Assembly: GCA_947176535.1 (NCBI GenBank)
Contig: CAMWQU010000025.1
Coordinates: forward strand, 1 to 32,863
Source of the DNA: an uncultured Prevotellaceae bacterium
GTDB lineage: Bacteria; Bacteroidota; Bacteroidia; Bacteroidales; Bacteroidaceae
Direction of reading: 5' to 3'
DNA: 32,863 nucleotides
Shown: positions 8,766 to 16,899 of the stretch, one piece after another
Numbering within the stretch: position 1 is the stretch's first letter
How the letters are laid out: every line of letters begins with the position of its first letter
Made by a program: the position numbers and the translations under genes
Notes under the pieces: model-generated
Seen by the model: only the letters and a program-made list of their open reading frames with translations
Databases searched by the model: none
Told to the model about the DNA's origin: nothing

Positions 8766-10085
8766 TTAACTATTTTTATCATCCCCCGCTTCCGTTGGTG
8801 TAACGCACTTACGCGGCACGAGCAGCGAGGAGTCGCCATAGCTGAGGAAACGGAAGTCGTGCTCAAGGGCATACCGGTAGATGCGTTTCCAGTCGTCTCC
8901 GACAAAAGCGGAAACCAACAGGAGCAAGGTGGATTGCGGTTGGTGGAAATTTGTTATTATGCGCTCGACGATGCGATATTCGTAGCCCGGTGCAATGATG
9001 ATTTGCGTCGAGGCATGCAGTACATCGAGGCCGTGACAGTCCATATAGTCCAGCAGGGCCTGCAGGGCGGACAGCGTTTCCACTTCTTTTTCGCAGGGGG
9101 CCGTGTCGTATGGTTCCCACTGGCTTACATGAAGCGGTTCATCCTTTCCGGAGCAGTCCGAAGCGGCTCTTGTCCGCAGTTGCCTCCCCATCCAATAGAG
9201 GCTCTCCAAGGTGCGCACACTGGTTGTACCCACGGCAATAGCGTGTCCGCCATGCTTGATAAGTTGCTTTATCGTTCTCCGCTGTACGGCAATGTGCTCG
9301 GTGTGCATGTCGTGGTGGCCGATGTCTTCCGATTTCACGGGACGGAATGTACCGGCACCTACGTGCAGCGTCACTTCCTCACGCTCGATGCCCCGCCGGT
9401 CAATCTCGTTCAGCACCTGCTCCGTGAAGTGCAGGCCGGCCGTTGGCGCAGCTACGCTTCCCTCGATTTTCGAGTACACGGTTTGATACGTCTGCTTGTC
9501 GCTCTCTTCCGTCTTGCGGTTCAGGTAGGGCGGAATCGGCAGTTCGCCCATGGCCTCCAGCACTTCCGACCACGTGTAACGCTCGTCCCATGTGAAAGAC
9601 ACCGGAATGCCCGCATTCGCTCCCTCACTTACTATCCGCGTCTGCTCGGAGGACTGCGAGGATAGTCCTTTTTCCGCAGTCACAAGAATGTCCCGGCCGT
9701 CGATTCTGACCTTTGCCATCAGCGGGCCTTGCTTCCATTTTTTCAGTCCGCCCACCATGCAGTGCCACATCGTCTGCCCGCGTCGGGCAAAGTTTTCCTG
9801 ATATTCCCGGGGAGCAAGCGGTTCCAGTACAAGTATTTCCACACGCGCCCCCGTTTCCTTATGAAAAAACAGGCGGGCCTGAATGACTCGTGTGTTGTTC
9901 ATTACCAGCAGACTACCCTCGGGCAGCAGAGCGGGAAGGTCGGTGAAGCGGTGTTCGGCAATATCGCCTTGATTGTACACCAACAGTTTGCTGCGATCAC
10001 GCTCCGCCAGTGGAAATTTGGCTATCCGTTCGTCCGGGAGCGGGTAGTTGTACTCCTTTATTCTGATATTTTGGGGAATGTCCAT
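8766..10085 (-). CDS. queA: S-adenosylmethionine:tRNA ribosyltransferase-isomerase
   Basis: A 439-residue QueA-family protein. QueA transfers and isomerises the ribose of SAM onto 7-aminomethyl-7-deazaguanine in the tRNA wobble position, giving epoxyqueuosine. Family signatures are clear: YPLPDERIAKFPL near the start, NNTRVIQARL, VAAPTAGLHFT, the EEVTLHVGAGTFRPV segment, AVGTTSVRTLES, TNFHQPQSTLLLLVSAF and the closing FRFLSYGDSSLL. It is longer than the ~350-residue enterobacterial form, as is usual for one of the Bacteroidales versions. The ATG at 10085 (MDIPQNIRIKEY) is preferred over 10109, because the latter abuts the -7 box. The gene is divergent from the large protease; no other queuosine gene is in the window. 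Confidence 0.93.
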   Translation of the reverse strand: MDIPQNIRIKEYNYPLPDERIAKFPLAERDRSKLLVYNQGDIAEHRFTDLPALLPEGSLLVMNNTRVIQARLFFHKETGARVEILVLEPLAPREYQENFARRGQTMWHCMVGGLKKWKQGPLMAKVRIDGRDILVTAEKGLSSQSSEQTRIVSEGANAGIPVSFTWDERYTWSEVLEAMGELPIPPYLNRKTEESDKQTYQTVYSKIEGSVAAPTAGLHFTEQVLNEIDRRGIEREEVTLHVGAGTFRPVKSEDIGHHDMHTEHIAVQRRTIKQLIKHGGHAIAVGTTSVRTLESLYWMGRQLRTRAASDCSGKDEPLHVSQWEPYDTAPCEKEVETLSALQALLDYMDCHGLDVLHASTQIIIAPGYEYRIVERIITNFHQPQSTLLLLVSAFVGDDWKRIYRYALEHDFRFLSYGDSSLLVPRKCVTPTEAGDDKNS

Positions 10086-10110
10086 ATAGTTAAAAAGTAA
10101 ATAATCCATA

Positions 10111-10118
10111 CAAAGATA
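10111..10118 (-). promoter_or_regulatory. -7 box of queA
   Basis: TATCTTTG on the minus strand, a full match to TAnnTTTG, 25 bases before the chosen queA start. No clear -33 element is visible. Confidence 0.5.
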
Positions 10119-10141
10119 GGAAATAATTGCTGAATTTTAAT

Positions 10142-10149
10142 TATCTTTG
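10142..10149 (+). promoter_or_regulatory. -7 box of the large cysteine protease gene
   Basis: TATCTTTG on the plus strand, 40 bases before the ATG at 10190. A TTG exists upstream at 10127, but its spacing is too short for a standard -33 element. It lies back to back with the queA box. Confidence 0.5.
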
Positions 10150-10189
10150 TCCACATAATAACCAATAAAAACCTTAAATCACTAAATTC

Positions 10190-13100
10190 ATGAGAAACTC
10201 ATTGACTTTGTTATTGGCTGCAATGATGTGCGTGCCAATGAGTACAACAGCTCAGGATTGGAATCGTGAGAAATATCCCGACTATCGTCCCGACAGTAGT
10301 CTAGAGCCCGAATCCTCCCTGTTGAAGTTCGGTAAGGCCAACACACGGAAGAAAGCCAAGGCCGCGGCAGAGGCTGCCGGTTTGCCCGACCATGTGAACA
10401 ATGCCTCCACGAAGTACTTCCCTCCGGTGTTCAATCAGGACGGAGGTTCATGCGGTTCGGCATCGCGTATCTGCTATATGTTCACCCACGAAATCAATTC
10501 GTACCGTGACATCGACAGCAGTACGCCCGAAAACAATTATCCCAGTCACTTCGTATGGCTGCTGACCAACGGTAACTCCGGAAAAGACCAGTTCGTCACG
10601 AACGTCGGCGTGCCCACATCAGCCACTTATGGCGGCCGTACATATAGTAAGCTGTTCGGCAATCAGAACGAGAGCAACGAGGACTTCGGTTGGATGACCG
10701 GTTACGACAAATGGTATTCGGCTTTCTTCAACCGCATGACCAAGCCCACTCAGGTGCCTTATAATCTGGGTACGGAAGAAGGCCGTCTGGCAGCTAAAGC
10801 GTGGCTCTACAATCATGGCGGTGACACGTCTTTCAAGGCAGGAGGACTTATCGGTCTCGGTGTAGCTTCCGCCGGTAACTGGCAGAAAATCCCGAAGACG
10901 CCAACGAATGACGCCATCGGAGTCACCAATATGTCGTATGTCAAAGCATGGGGTACTCAGGTAGACCATGCTGTTACGATGGTGGGCTACGATGACCGCG
11001 TAGAGTTCGACCTCGACGGAAACGGTATCTACGGCGAAGAGGATAAGGATGAGAAAGGTGCCTGGATTATTGTCAATTCATGGGGCCAGGGTTGGTGTAA
11101 CGGAGGATTCATTTATTGTCCTTACGCCCATGCAGGCCCAGCATTCAAGGATGGAAAACTTACCGGTTTCTGGAATGGTGAACTTTACCACACCCGCAAG
11201 GACTACCGCCCGTTGCGCACCATCAAGTTGAAGATGGATTACAGCCGGCGCAGCGAAATGCTCCTGCAGGCCGGTATTAGCCGCGACCTCAATGCCACAA
11301 TGCCAGAGTCTGTCATTTCGATGGACCATTTTAGATATGCAGGTGACGGTAAGAACGGAAACTCCAACCCGGCACCCGAAGTGCCGATGTTGGGAAAATG
11401 GGCCGACGGCAAACTGCATGACGAACCCATGGAATTCGGTTATGACCTGACTGACCTGACGAGCGGATTCGACCGCAATCAGCCGTTGAAGTACTTCTTC
11501 ATTGTCAATACCCGCAGTTGGGGACTGGGCAACGGACACATCTACGAGGCTTCCATCATCGACTATGAACACGACAGCGAAGGCGTGGAAATGCCTTTCG
11601 ACCTCGGTGAAGCCGGTCAAGTGGAGATACAGAGCGCAGGCGCACAGACGATTATCAGTGTGGTTGTGCAGGGTGCTGCTTTCCATGCTCCGCTCAACCT
11701 CAGCGCATCCGGGAACGTGCTCAAGTGGGATGCTCCCATGAAATCCGGCCACACGCTGGAAAGCTATGCCGTGTACAAGGATTCGGAGAAACTGGCTACT
11801 GTTGGTACCGACACCCGCAGCTTCGCATTCACAGAGGGAGGCATCTATGGCGTATCGGCTGTATATGAGAACGGGGCCGAGAGTGAGCGGGCAATCGTTG
11901 CCACGATTGTGGAGAAGCAGGAAGAGAATCAGGTGGTGAACCTCTCGAAGTCCGGATTCAGCATTCCCGACATCTTCAACTCTACCTATAACGAGTGTAC
12001 CATTGAGTTCTACATCAAACCCAATAGTCTGCTCAATTACAACAACGCTTTCGGTCCGGGATGGGGCACATTCCTCGCTCACTGCAACAGCAGCGGTACT
12101 TTCACGGTGGGATGGAACAACGGGCACCGTATTGACAGCAGCACGAAGCTGACCCGGAATGCGTGGACGCATATAACCATTGTCGTACAGGATAACAAGA
12201 TGACGCTCTACATGGGTCGGAACAACGTTGGTTCCTGCACAAGCAGCACGTACTCCGGCATAGGTGGTTTCGGCGATCTTGTCTTTAGCGACAGCGAGTC
12301 CAGCAATTACTACCACGACGCTTCGTATGATGAAATCCGAATCTGGAACAAGGCCCGCACGGCCACGGAGATACAGAACACGTTCAACCGTGAGTTCTAC
12401 GGCGAGGTGATGCCCGAAGGTCTGATGGCTTACTACAAGGGCGATGTCATAGAGATAGACGGCAAGAGCTACCTGCGCGATTGCGTGGGAGGCCACCATG
12501 CCCCGCTCGCAAACAACAACTTCGTACAGGAGAAGCCCTCCAAGGCCGCACAGCTCCTTCGTGTCAAGGATTCGAAAAACAAACTGAGCATCAACGAACC
12601 CACGGAGGCCGTATGTGCCGGTATTCCCGTGACATTGTCTACAACCCGCGGCGACGGCATCTGCACAATGTCGTGGAACGTTCCGGAACTGGGCATTTCC
12701 GACTTGCACGTCGTCAATCCCACTCTTACTTTCTCCAAGCCGGGCTCTTACGAGGTTATCGTAACCGGCTATGACTACGAGAATCCCCCACGTGAGATTT
12801 CTGACACATGCACAATCACCGTACTTGAGGCTCCTGCTTTGGATGCACACTTCACGAGCACAGCTACCGAGGTTCCTTGCGGCGACCGTGTAAGTTTCCA
12901 TATAAGCAATCCCGTACAGGGTTATGCGTACAGTTGGTCGATGCCCGGAGCTGAAATAGAGAGTGCGAACACGCTCAGTGCGGCTGCCGTATACCGGAAT
13001 TCGGGTGTCTATACCGTCAAATTATCCGTCACCTCTCCGGCAGGAAACACTGTTACCGAAGAACAGCAGATAACGGTGACAAAAGTAGCTCCCGTGGCCG

Positions 13101-14179
13101 ACTTCTCCGTTAGCGAGGGTGTGGTAATGAAGGGAGAGAAGGTGCGCCTGAATAGTCTGTCAAAGTACAACCCGGACGAACTGCAATGGAAGTTGAGCAG
13201 TGCGGTTCAGAACTATATTGTGAACAATGCGGAGCGTTATAACTTCACGGCCGAAAATCCCGGCGTGTACGACGTGACGCTGACTGCCTCTAACGAAATG
13301 GGAGAGAACAGTATGACACGGGAACGCGCTCTCATCGTTGTCAATGCAGACAGCCACAACGGACTGACCTTCAGCACGGGTGCGCAGGTAATGCTTTCCA
13401 AGCCCCTTATGTCAGAGGCCGCCAAGACGCTCACGATAGACTGGTGGATGAATCCCACTCGACTGACAGCATCCTGTCAGGGTATCGGAGAGAGCACATC
13501 CACTTTCATGCTGCGTACAGACCGGAACGGAAAGATGTATCTGCACAACGGTTCGGGCGTCGTCAATAGCAATGACGGTTATGTTATCCCCGGCCAATGG
13601 CACCACTACGCAGTGACCTTCGCGAGAGGTGCGGTGCGTTTCCTCCGCGACGGCGTGCAGATTTCGGCAGCCTCCAACGCCGGAACTTCCATTACATTGC
13701 CCTCGACGTTCTCCATCGGTACCCTGTCGGCCGAGATGCTGGGCACTATCGACGAATTCCGCATCTGGGGTTCCAGCCTTACGAGAAGCGCAGTTCAGGA
13801 CGTTTGTAACCAGCCGATGGACGACCCCGAAGCGTATGTGACGGGCGACCAGAAGTCACAGAACCTCCTGCTTTACTATCAATTTAACCAAAGCGGCGGC
13901 GACATCATAGACGCCACGTCCAACGGAAATACGGGCTTGCGCATTGGCTTCGGCCCCGACGGTGATGCCTGGGGCTTGTCGAAAGGCGTCTTCTGTCTGA
14001 ACTTCGACGCAAAGCAGGATGACATTATCATCGACGGCATAGAGGATATAGTTTCTGAGAGTGTGACCGTTAAGCCCACGAACGAGAAGTGCTACGACCT
14101 GAGCGGTCGCCAGCTCGACAGCCGCCGCTTGAAGCCCGGCCTCTACATCATCAACGGACGCAAGGTGCTTGTCCGCTAA
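10190..14179 (+). CDS. Large secreted papain-like cysteine protease with LamG and PKD modules
   Basis: A 1329-residue protein with an N-terminal signal peptide (cleavage near TTAQD). The first ~330 residues form a C1-type peptidase: oxyanion/nucleophile segment NQDGGSCGSA with Cys88, VDHAVTMVGYDD with His260, and IIVNSWGQGW with Asn296. This is followed by an Fn3-like segment (~505-580), a LamG/concanavalin-like domain (~582-760), three PKD-like Ig domains (~800-1052), and a second LamG domain (~1057-1245). The tail CYDLSGRQL...KPGLYIINGRKVLVR resembles Bacteroidetes C-terminal sorting/anchor tails and matches the end of the CotH protein at 17686. LamG and PKD modules suggest binding to glycans or host or dietary proteins. 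It is flanked by a -7 box and a strong terminator. Protease family is confident; target is unknown. Confidence 0.85.
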   Translation: MRNSLTLLLAAMMCVPMSTTAQDWNREKYPDYRPDSSLEPESSLLKFGKANTRKKAKAAAEAAGLPDHVNNASTKYFPPVFNQDGGSCGSASRICYMFTHEINSYRDIDSSTPENNYPSHFVWLLTNGNSGKDQFVTNVGVPTSATYGGRTYSKLFGNQNESNEDFGWMTGYDKWYSAFFNRMTKPTQVPYNLGTEEGRLAAKAWLYNHGGDTSFKAGGLIGLGVASAGNWQKIPKTPTNDAIGVTNMSYVKAWGTQVDHAVTMVGYDDRVEFDLDGNGIYGEEDKDEKGAWIIVNSWGQGWCNGGFIYCPYAHAGPAFKDGKLTGFWNGELYHTRKDYRPLRTIKLKMDYSRRSEMLLQAGISRDLNATMPESVISMDHFRYAGDGKNGNSNPAPEVPMLGKWADGKLHDEPMEFGYDLTDLTSGFDRNQPLKYFFIVNTRSWGLGNGHIYEASIIDYEHDSEGVEMPFDLGEAGQVEIQSAGAQTIISVVVQGAAFHAPLNLSASGNVLKWDAPMKSGHTLESYAVYKDSEKLATVGTDTRSFAFTEGGIYGVSAVYENGAESERAIVATIVEKQEENQVVNLSKSGFSIPDIFNSTYNECTIEFYIKPNSLLNYNNAFGPGWGTFLAHCNSSGTFTVGWNNGHRIDSSTKLTRNAWTHITIVVQDNKMTLYMGRNNVGSCTSSTYSGIGGFGDLVFSDSESSNYYHDASYDEIRIWNKARTATEIQNTFNREFYGEVMPEGLMAYYKGDVIEIDGKSYLRDCVGGHHAPLANNNFVQEKPSKAAQLLRVKDSKNKLSINEPTEAVCAGIPVTLSTTRGDGICTMSWNVPELGISDLHVVNPTLTFSKPGSYEVIVTGYDYENPPREISDTCTITVLEAPALDAHFTSTATEVPCGDRVSFHISNPVQGYAYSWSMPGAEIESANTLSAAAVYRNSGVYTVKLSVTSPAGNTVTEEQQITVTKVAPVADFSVSEGVVMKGEKVRLNSLSKYNPDELQWKLSSAVQNYIVNNAERYNFTAENPGVYDVTLTASNEMGENSMTRERALIVVNADSHNGLTFSTGAQVMLSKPLMSEAAKTLTIDWWMNPTRLTASCQGIGESTSTFMLRTDRNGKMYLHNGSGVVNSNDGYVIPGQWHHYAVTFARGAVRFLRDGVQISAASNAGTSITLPSTFSIGTLSAEMLGTIDEFRIWGSSLTRSAVQDVCNQPMDDPEAYVTGDQKSQNLLLYYQFNQSGGDIIDATSNGNTGLRIGFGPDGDAWGLSKGVFCLNFDAKQDDIIIDGIEDIVSESVTVKPTNEKCYDLSGRQLDSRRLKPGLYIINGRKVLVR

Positions 14180-14204
14180 GCACTGACGCTTCGGCACAAA
14201 AACG

Positions 14205-14245
14205 GACGTGTGCGCAGTTTCGCGACTGTGCACACGTCTTTTTTT
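14205..14245 (+). terminator. Intrinsic terminator of the cysteine protease gene
   Basis: 14-bp stem (14205-14218 with 14225-14238, one G-U pair) around a TTCGCG loop, followed by a run of seven T. Confidence 0.9.
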
Positions 14246-14262
14246 GTTTCAGGGCCTATACT

Positions 14263-14931
14263 TTGAGCAAGAAAAAAGAAGAGACCGTATCTTTCCTGCC
14301 GCTCTATGGAGGTAGCGTAACAGACAACGAGGGAAAGTCGCACGCGATTCTCATGGCAGGGGCTACACTTAACGATGGTCTTCTTATGCCGAGCGCATTC
14401 CGCGTTCAATATATCGAAAGTCTGAAAGGAAAGACTGTTGAACAGATGATAGCGTGGGACAAACAGCAAGGCAACTACATCATCGAAGTGGATAGTTCCC
14501 GGGAGCGGGCACAGACTTTGCTCGCCCTGCAGAAATTGGCATACGCCAACGGAGAGCCCGTGACGGTCAGTGGCGGTACGGATGTCCGCGAAGGCCGCTT
14601 TTCTCTGAAGCTACGTGCCGAAAAGCCCAACCCGAATTTCAATTCATCCAAGGAGGAGAGCGACGCCAATCCACGCTATCTTACCATAGCAGACCCCAAT
14701 TTGCGGGGGCGCGGACTTTGCGACCGCTTCTACAAGGAATACTCCTACTGGGTGCGGAATGCGAGAGTTGTCAAGAAGACGGTGAAGATGTCTTTGTCGC
14801 AGTTCCTGACCATCGACAAAACAAAGCGGGTACATATTGATGACATCACCGGCTTCATCAAGAAGATGCAGTTCAAAGTGAGCAAGAATGACGGATTCGG
14901 TTTTGTAGACATGGAGATTATGTACATTTAA
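14263..14931 (+). pseudogene. Probable 3' fragment of a phage structural (tail/baseplate-like) gene
   Basis: The frame is open into the preceding protease gene, but recognisable protein begins around LSKKKEETVSFLPLYGG, immediately after the protease terminator. No ATG or credible ribosome site precedes it; only a TTG at 14263 is available. The encoded ~222 residues (for example FRVQYIESLKGKT, DVREGRFSLKLRAEKPNP, LRGRGLCDRFYKEYSYWVRN, a basic LTIDKTKRVHIDDITGFI) are well ordered, and from memory resemble conserved C-terminal parts of proteins in Bacteroidales prophage tail clusters; this was not searched. The missing start and placement suggest a truncated relic. It stops 2 bases short of the convergent lipoprotein gene. 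Confidence 0.45.
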
Positions 14932-14933
14932 CC

Positions 14934-15860
14934 TCAGTGTGGATGTGCCTCTATCTTCCAGTCCGAAGTGTTCCCGCTAAATAGCGGGCCTTCAAGATGC
15001 GTGGTATAACCTCGGCGAATGGAGAACTTAGGGAGCAAAGTCGTTGGTATCGTCTGTCCATATTCATCTTTAATGTCGCATGACGCTTGCACATCATCCA
15101 AACCGCCTAATGGACATAGCATGTCTGAATACGAATATACAGTACGATATTTATTGACAAAAACAGGAACACTTCCACCATTTTCTGCAAGCGTATAACC
15201 CTTTCCCATCAGCGACATCGTTTTGACTCGCTTACCGATGTTAATCGTACCTATTTTCCGCGCTTCTTCTCCTTTTGGTAGGTCAACAGACTGAGACAGG
15301 TCTGTGCTTAAAACGTGCATACAACCTGTGACCGGCAAGAAAGTGAGAGGCATGGTAGGTTTTCTATGGTCTGTGACCGTTATATTCAATTCACAGCAAA
15401 CAACGCCATCCGTGTATGACACCTCATCGTCATTCCATACAAGTTCCTTTTTCCCAGCGTCATAGTGAATACCGTGCGGATCATACGGGTACCAAGAGTA
15501 TATTCCCTCATCATTCACCCAACCGTAGATGCCTTTAATCCACAATAACTTATGTCTACCACGGCGCAAATCAACAGCAAATTCCGCCCCATATCCTTTC
15601 GCAACAAATGTGTACGCACCTATGAATTGACCGCCCGGCGTATAGTCAAACAGATAATAAGTTCCTTTTTCTTCCGTAGAAAAAGACATAGGAGTTATGC
15701 CTATTGAAAGAACGTCGTCAATAGAGCCTTCTTCTTCGGGCGTTCCGTCTGTAGAAATTTCCGGTGTGTCACTCTCGCAAGATACCAGCACGACAGCGAA
15801 CATACAAGCAAGCACGATTACAGACATCCGGCTTGCGAAAGAGAATGCTTTCTTTTTCAT
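14934..15860 (-). CDS. Lipoprotein, possibly fimbrillin-like
   Basis: A 308-residue protein with a lipoprotein signal (VVLVSC, Cys28) followed by an acidic ESDTPE stretch, as in many exported Bacteroidetes lipoproteins. The body is beta-rich, with segments such as TPGGQFIGAYTFVAKGYG, a WIKGIYGWVNDEGIYSWYP stretch and a C-terminal RRGYTTHLEGPLFSG. The last is reminiscent of the end of fimbrillin/Mfa-type domains, where a strand of this type precedes the final donor strand. This fimbrillin link is a weak inference. It lies between two apparent phage gene fragments, converging with the first and divergent from the second. Its codon use is somewhat more AT-rich than the flanking genes, consistent with acquisition. 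No promoter box was recognised. Confidence 0.75.
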   Translation of the reverse strand: MKKKAFSFASRMSVIVLACMFAVVLVSCESDTPEISTDGTPEEEGSIDDVLSIGITPMSFSTEEKGTYYLFDYTPGGQFIGAYTFVAKGYGAEFAVDLRRGRHKLLWIKGIYGWVNDEGIYSWYPYDPHGIHYDAGKKELVWNDDEVSYTDGVVCCELNITVTDHRKPTMPLTFLPVTGCMHVLSTDLSQSVDLPKGEEARKIGTINIGKRVKTMSLMGKGYTLAENGGSVPVFVNKYRTVYSYSDMLCPLGGLDDVQASCDIKDEYGQTIPTTLLPKFSIRRGYTTHLEGPLFSGNTSDWKIEAHPH

Positions 15861-16013
15861 GATTCTGCTTTTTTGATTGGTTTGATGATGTAGCTTACCA
15901 CCATAACGAGAACGAGCCGTAGTTTATTGTGTCTTTTTCTTGACTTTTGAGAATGGCATTGATGTCTCACTGCAACTGACATATTGCCCAACTCGCAAAG
16001 CACGCTATCGAAG

Positions 16014-16137
16014 ACGGGCTTTGATCCTGCTATTGTCTGGCCTTGATCCCGCCCGGGACGAGACTTCGTCCCGCTATGGACGGGGGCACGTCCTCCTAAC
16101 GCGTGCGCATGTGTACATGCGTATGCGCGATTCCTTA
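16014..16137 (-). repeat. Intergenic 22-base-period repeat array with alternating Pu-Py leader (copy 2)
   Basis: Reverse-oriented relative to copy 1. Reading the minus strand from 16137: TTAAGGAATCGCG, a perfect 31-base alternating tract (16099-16129), TAGGAGGAC, then units at 16079-16058 (CCATAGCGGGACGA), 16057-16036 and 16035-16014 (CAATAGCAGGATCAA), again 22 bases apart. It occupies most of the gene-free 15861-16209 spacer between the lipoprotein and the second phage-like fragment; nothing else was recognised in that spacer. Confidence 0.85.
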
Positions 16138-16209
16138 AACTATATAGGATTTGCCCTTGATTTTGAAACCCAAATGCCTTTTTATATAAATATTTAGAGC
16201 GTAGCGGAA

Positions 16210-16794
16210 ATGGCAGTAACAATATCAGGAATGTTCGGCAGCGGCAAGACATACTTCGCCGACGCGCCGGTAATCATCGACATCGAGGGCCTACAATGGA
16301 GTCAGAACGGAGCGACTGCGACCAGCCCGTTCACAATAGTACGTGTGGAGGTAATATACAAAAATAAGGTGGTGGGAGATTTCCGCGAGGACACGGGCGG
16401 ACAAACCACGGCGCACTTCGACATCAGTTCGGCACTGCGAGCGATATGGAGTGATTACGACTTCGGCGCACCGGGCGCGGAGGTGAGCAAGGCAAAGGAG
16501 ACACTCGCTGTCGGCACGGCGCAGACCGTGACCCGAGAAATGCGGGAATATTCTCTGCGGGTCTATACGGAGTACATGGATAGTACCGACCAGGCGTTCA
16601 TGCAAACCTACGCCGGGGAGTTCCCGGGCGGGAAGTGCGTCATGGGCGGACTGACACCTGGTATCCACACCCCCGGCTGCCTGAAGAGGAGGTTAGAAAG
16701 GCACACAGCTATACAAAGAAAGCAGGAAAGGACGAATGATGTATCCTTTCCTGCTTTCGCGAATAACTGCAGTTTAGAAGTGTATTTTATTTAG
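16210..16794 (+). pseudogene. Probable 5' fragment of a phage structural gene
   Basis: The frame starts cleanly with ATG (MAVTISGMFGSGKTYFADAP) and encodes an ordered beta-rich protein to about residue 155 (FPGGKCVMGGLTP). After that the residues become low-quality (CLKRRLERHTAIQRKQ) and the frame runs through a terminator hairpin, so the natural C-terminus seems to be lost. From memory the N-terminal part resembles a longer hypothetical protein of Bacteroidales prophage tail modules; this was not searched. GSGKT near the N-terminus looks like a P-loop fragment, but the context does not support an NTPase. Together with the fragment at 14263 it indicates a decayed prophage. Confidence 0.45.
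16718..16758. terminator. 15-bp perfect hairpin, likely terminator
   Basis: Arms 16718-16732 (GAAAGCAGGAAAGGA) and 16744-16758 are perfectly complementary with an 11-base loop. There is no strong T-run on either side. It lies inside the degenerate 3' end of the phage-like fragment and may serve as a transcription barrier. Confidence 0.55.
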
Positions 16795-16829
16795 GTGGCA
16801 TCTTATTCCCCGGACGTCTCGCCCTCGAC

Positions 16830-16895
16830 TATACTATGGACGGAGCCTTGACAATAGCGGGACGAAGCCTCGACAATCCTATGGACCGGGGCGCG
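16830..16895 (+). repeat. 22-base-period repeat units without leader (copy 3)
   Basis: Three consecutive 22-base units start at 16830 (TATACTATGGACGGAGC), 16852 (CAATAGCGGGACGAAGC) and 16874 (CAATCCTATGGACC), in the same orientation as copy 1. The alternating Pu-Py tract and TAGGAGGAC box are absent. It lies in the convergent gap upstream of the exonuclease III stop. Confidence 0.75.
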
Positions 16896-16899
16896 GCGT

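Noticed and set aside
11078..12901. 607-codon open frame on the strand opposite the large cysteine protease
   Set aside because: It lies fully within a gene with clear catalytic and LamG domains. Its translation is rich in Val, Arg, His and Ala without domain order, typical of an antisense shadow of GC-rich codons.
16240..16260. GSGKT in the phage-like fragment as a Walker A motif
   Set aside because: It sits near the N-terminus without the preceding beta strand or a Walker B partner, so an NTPase call is not supported.
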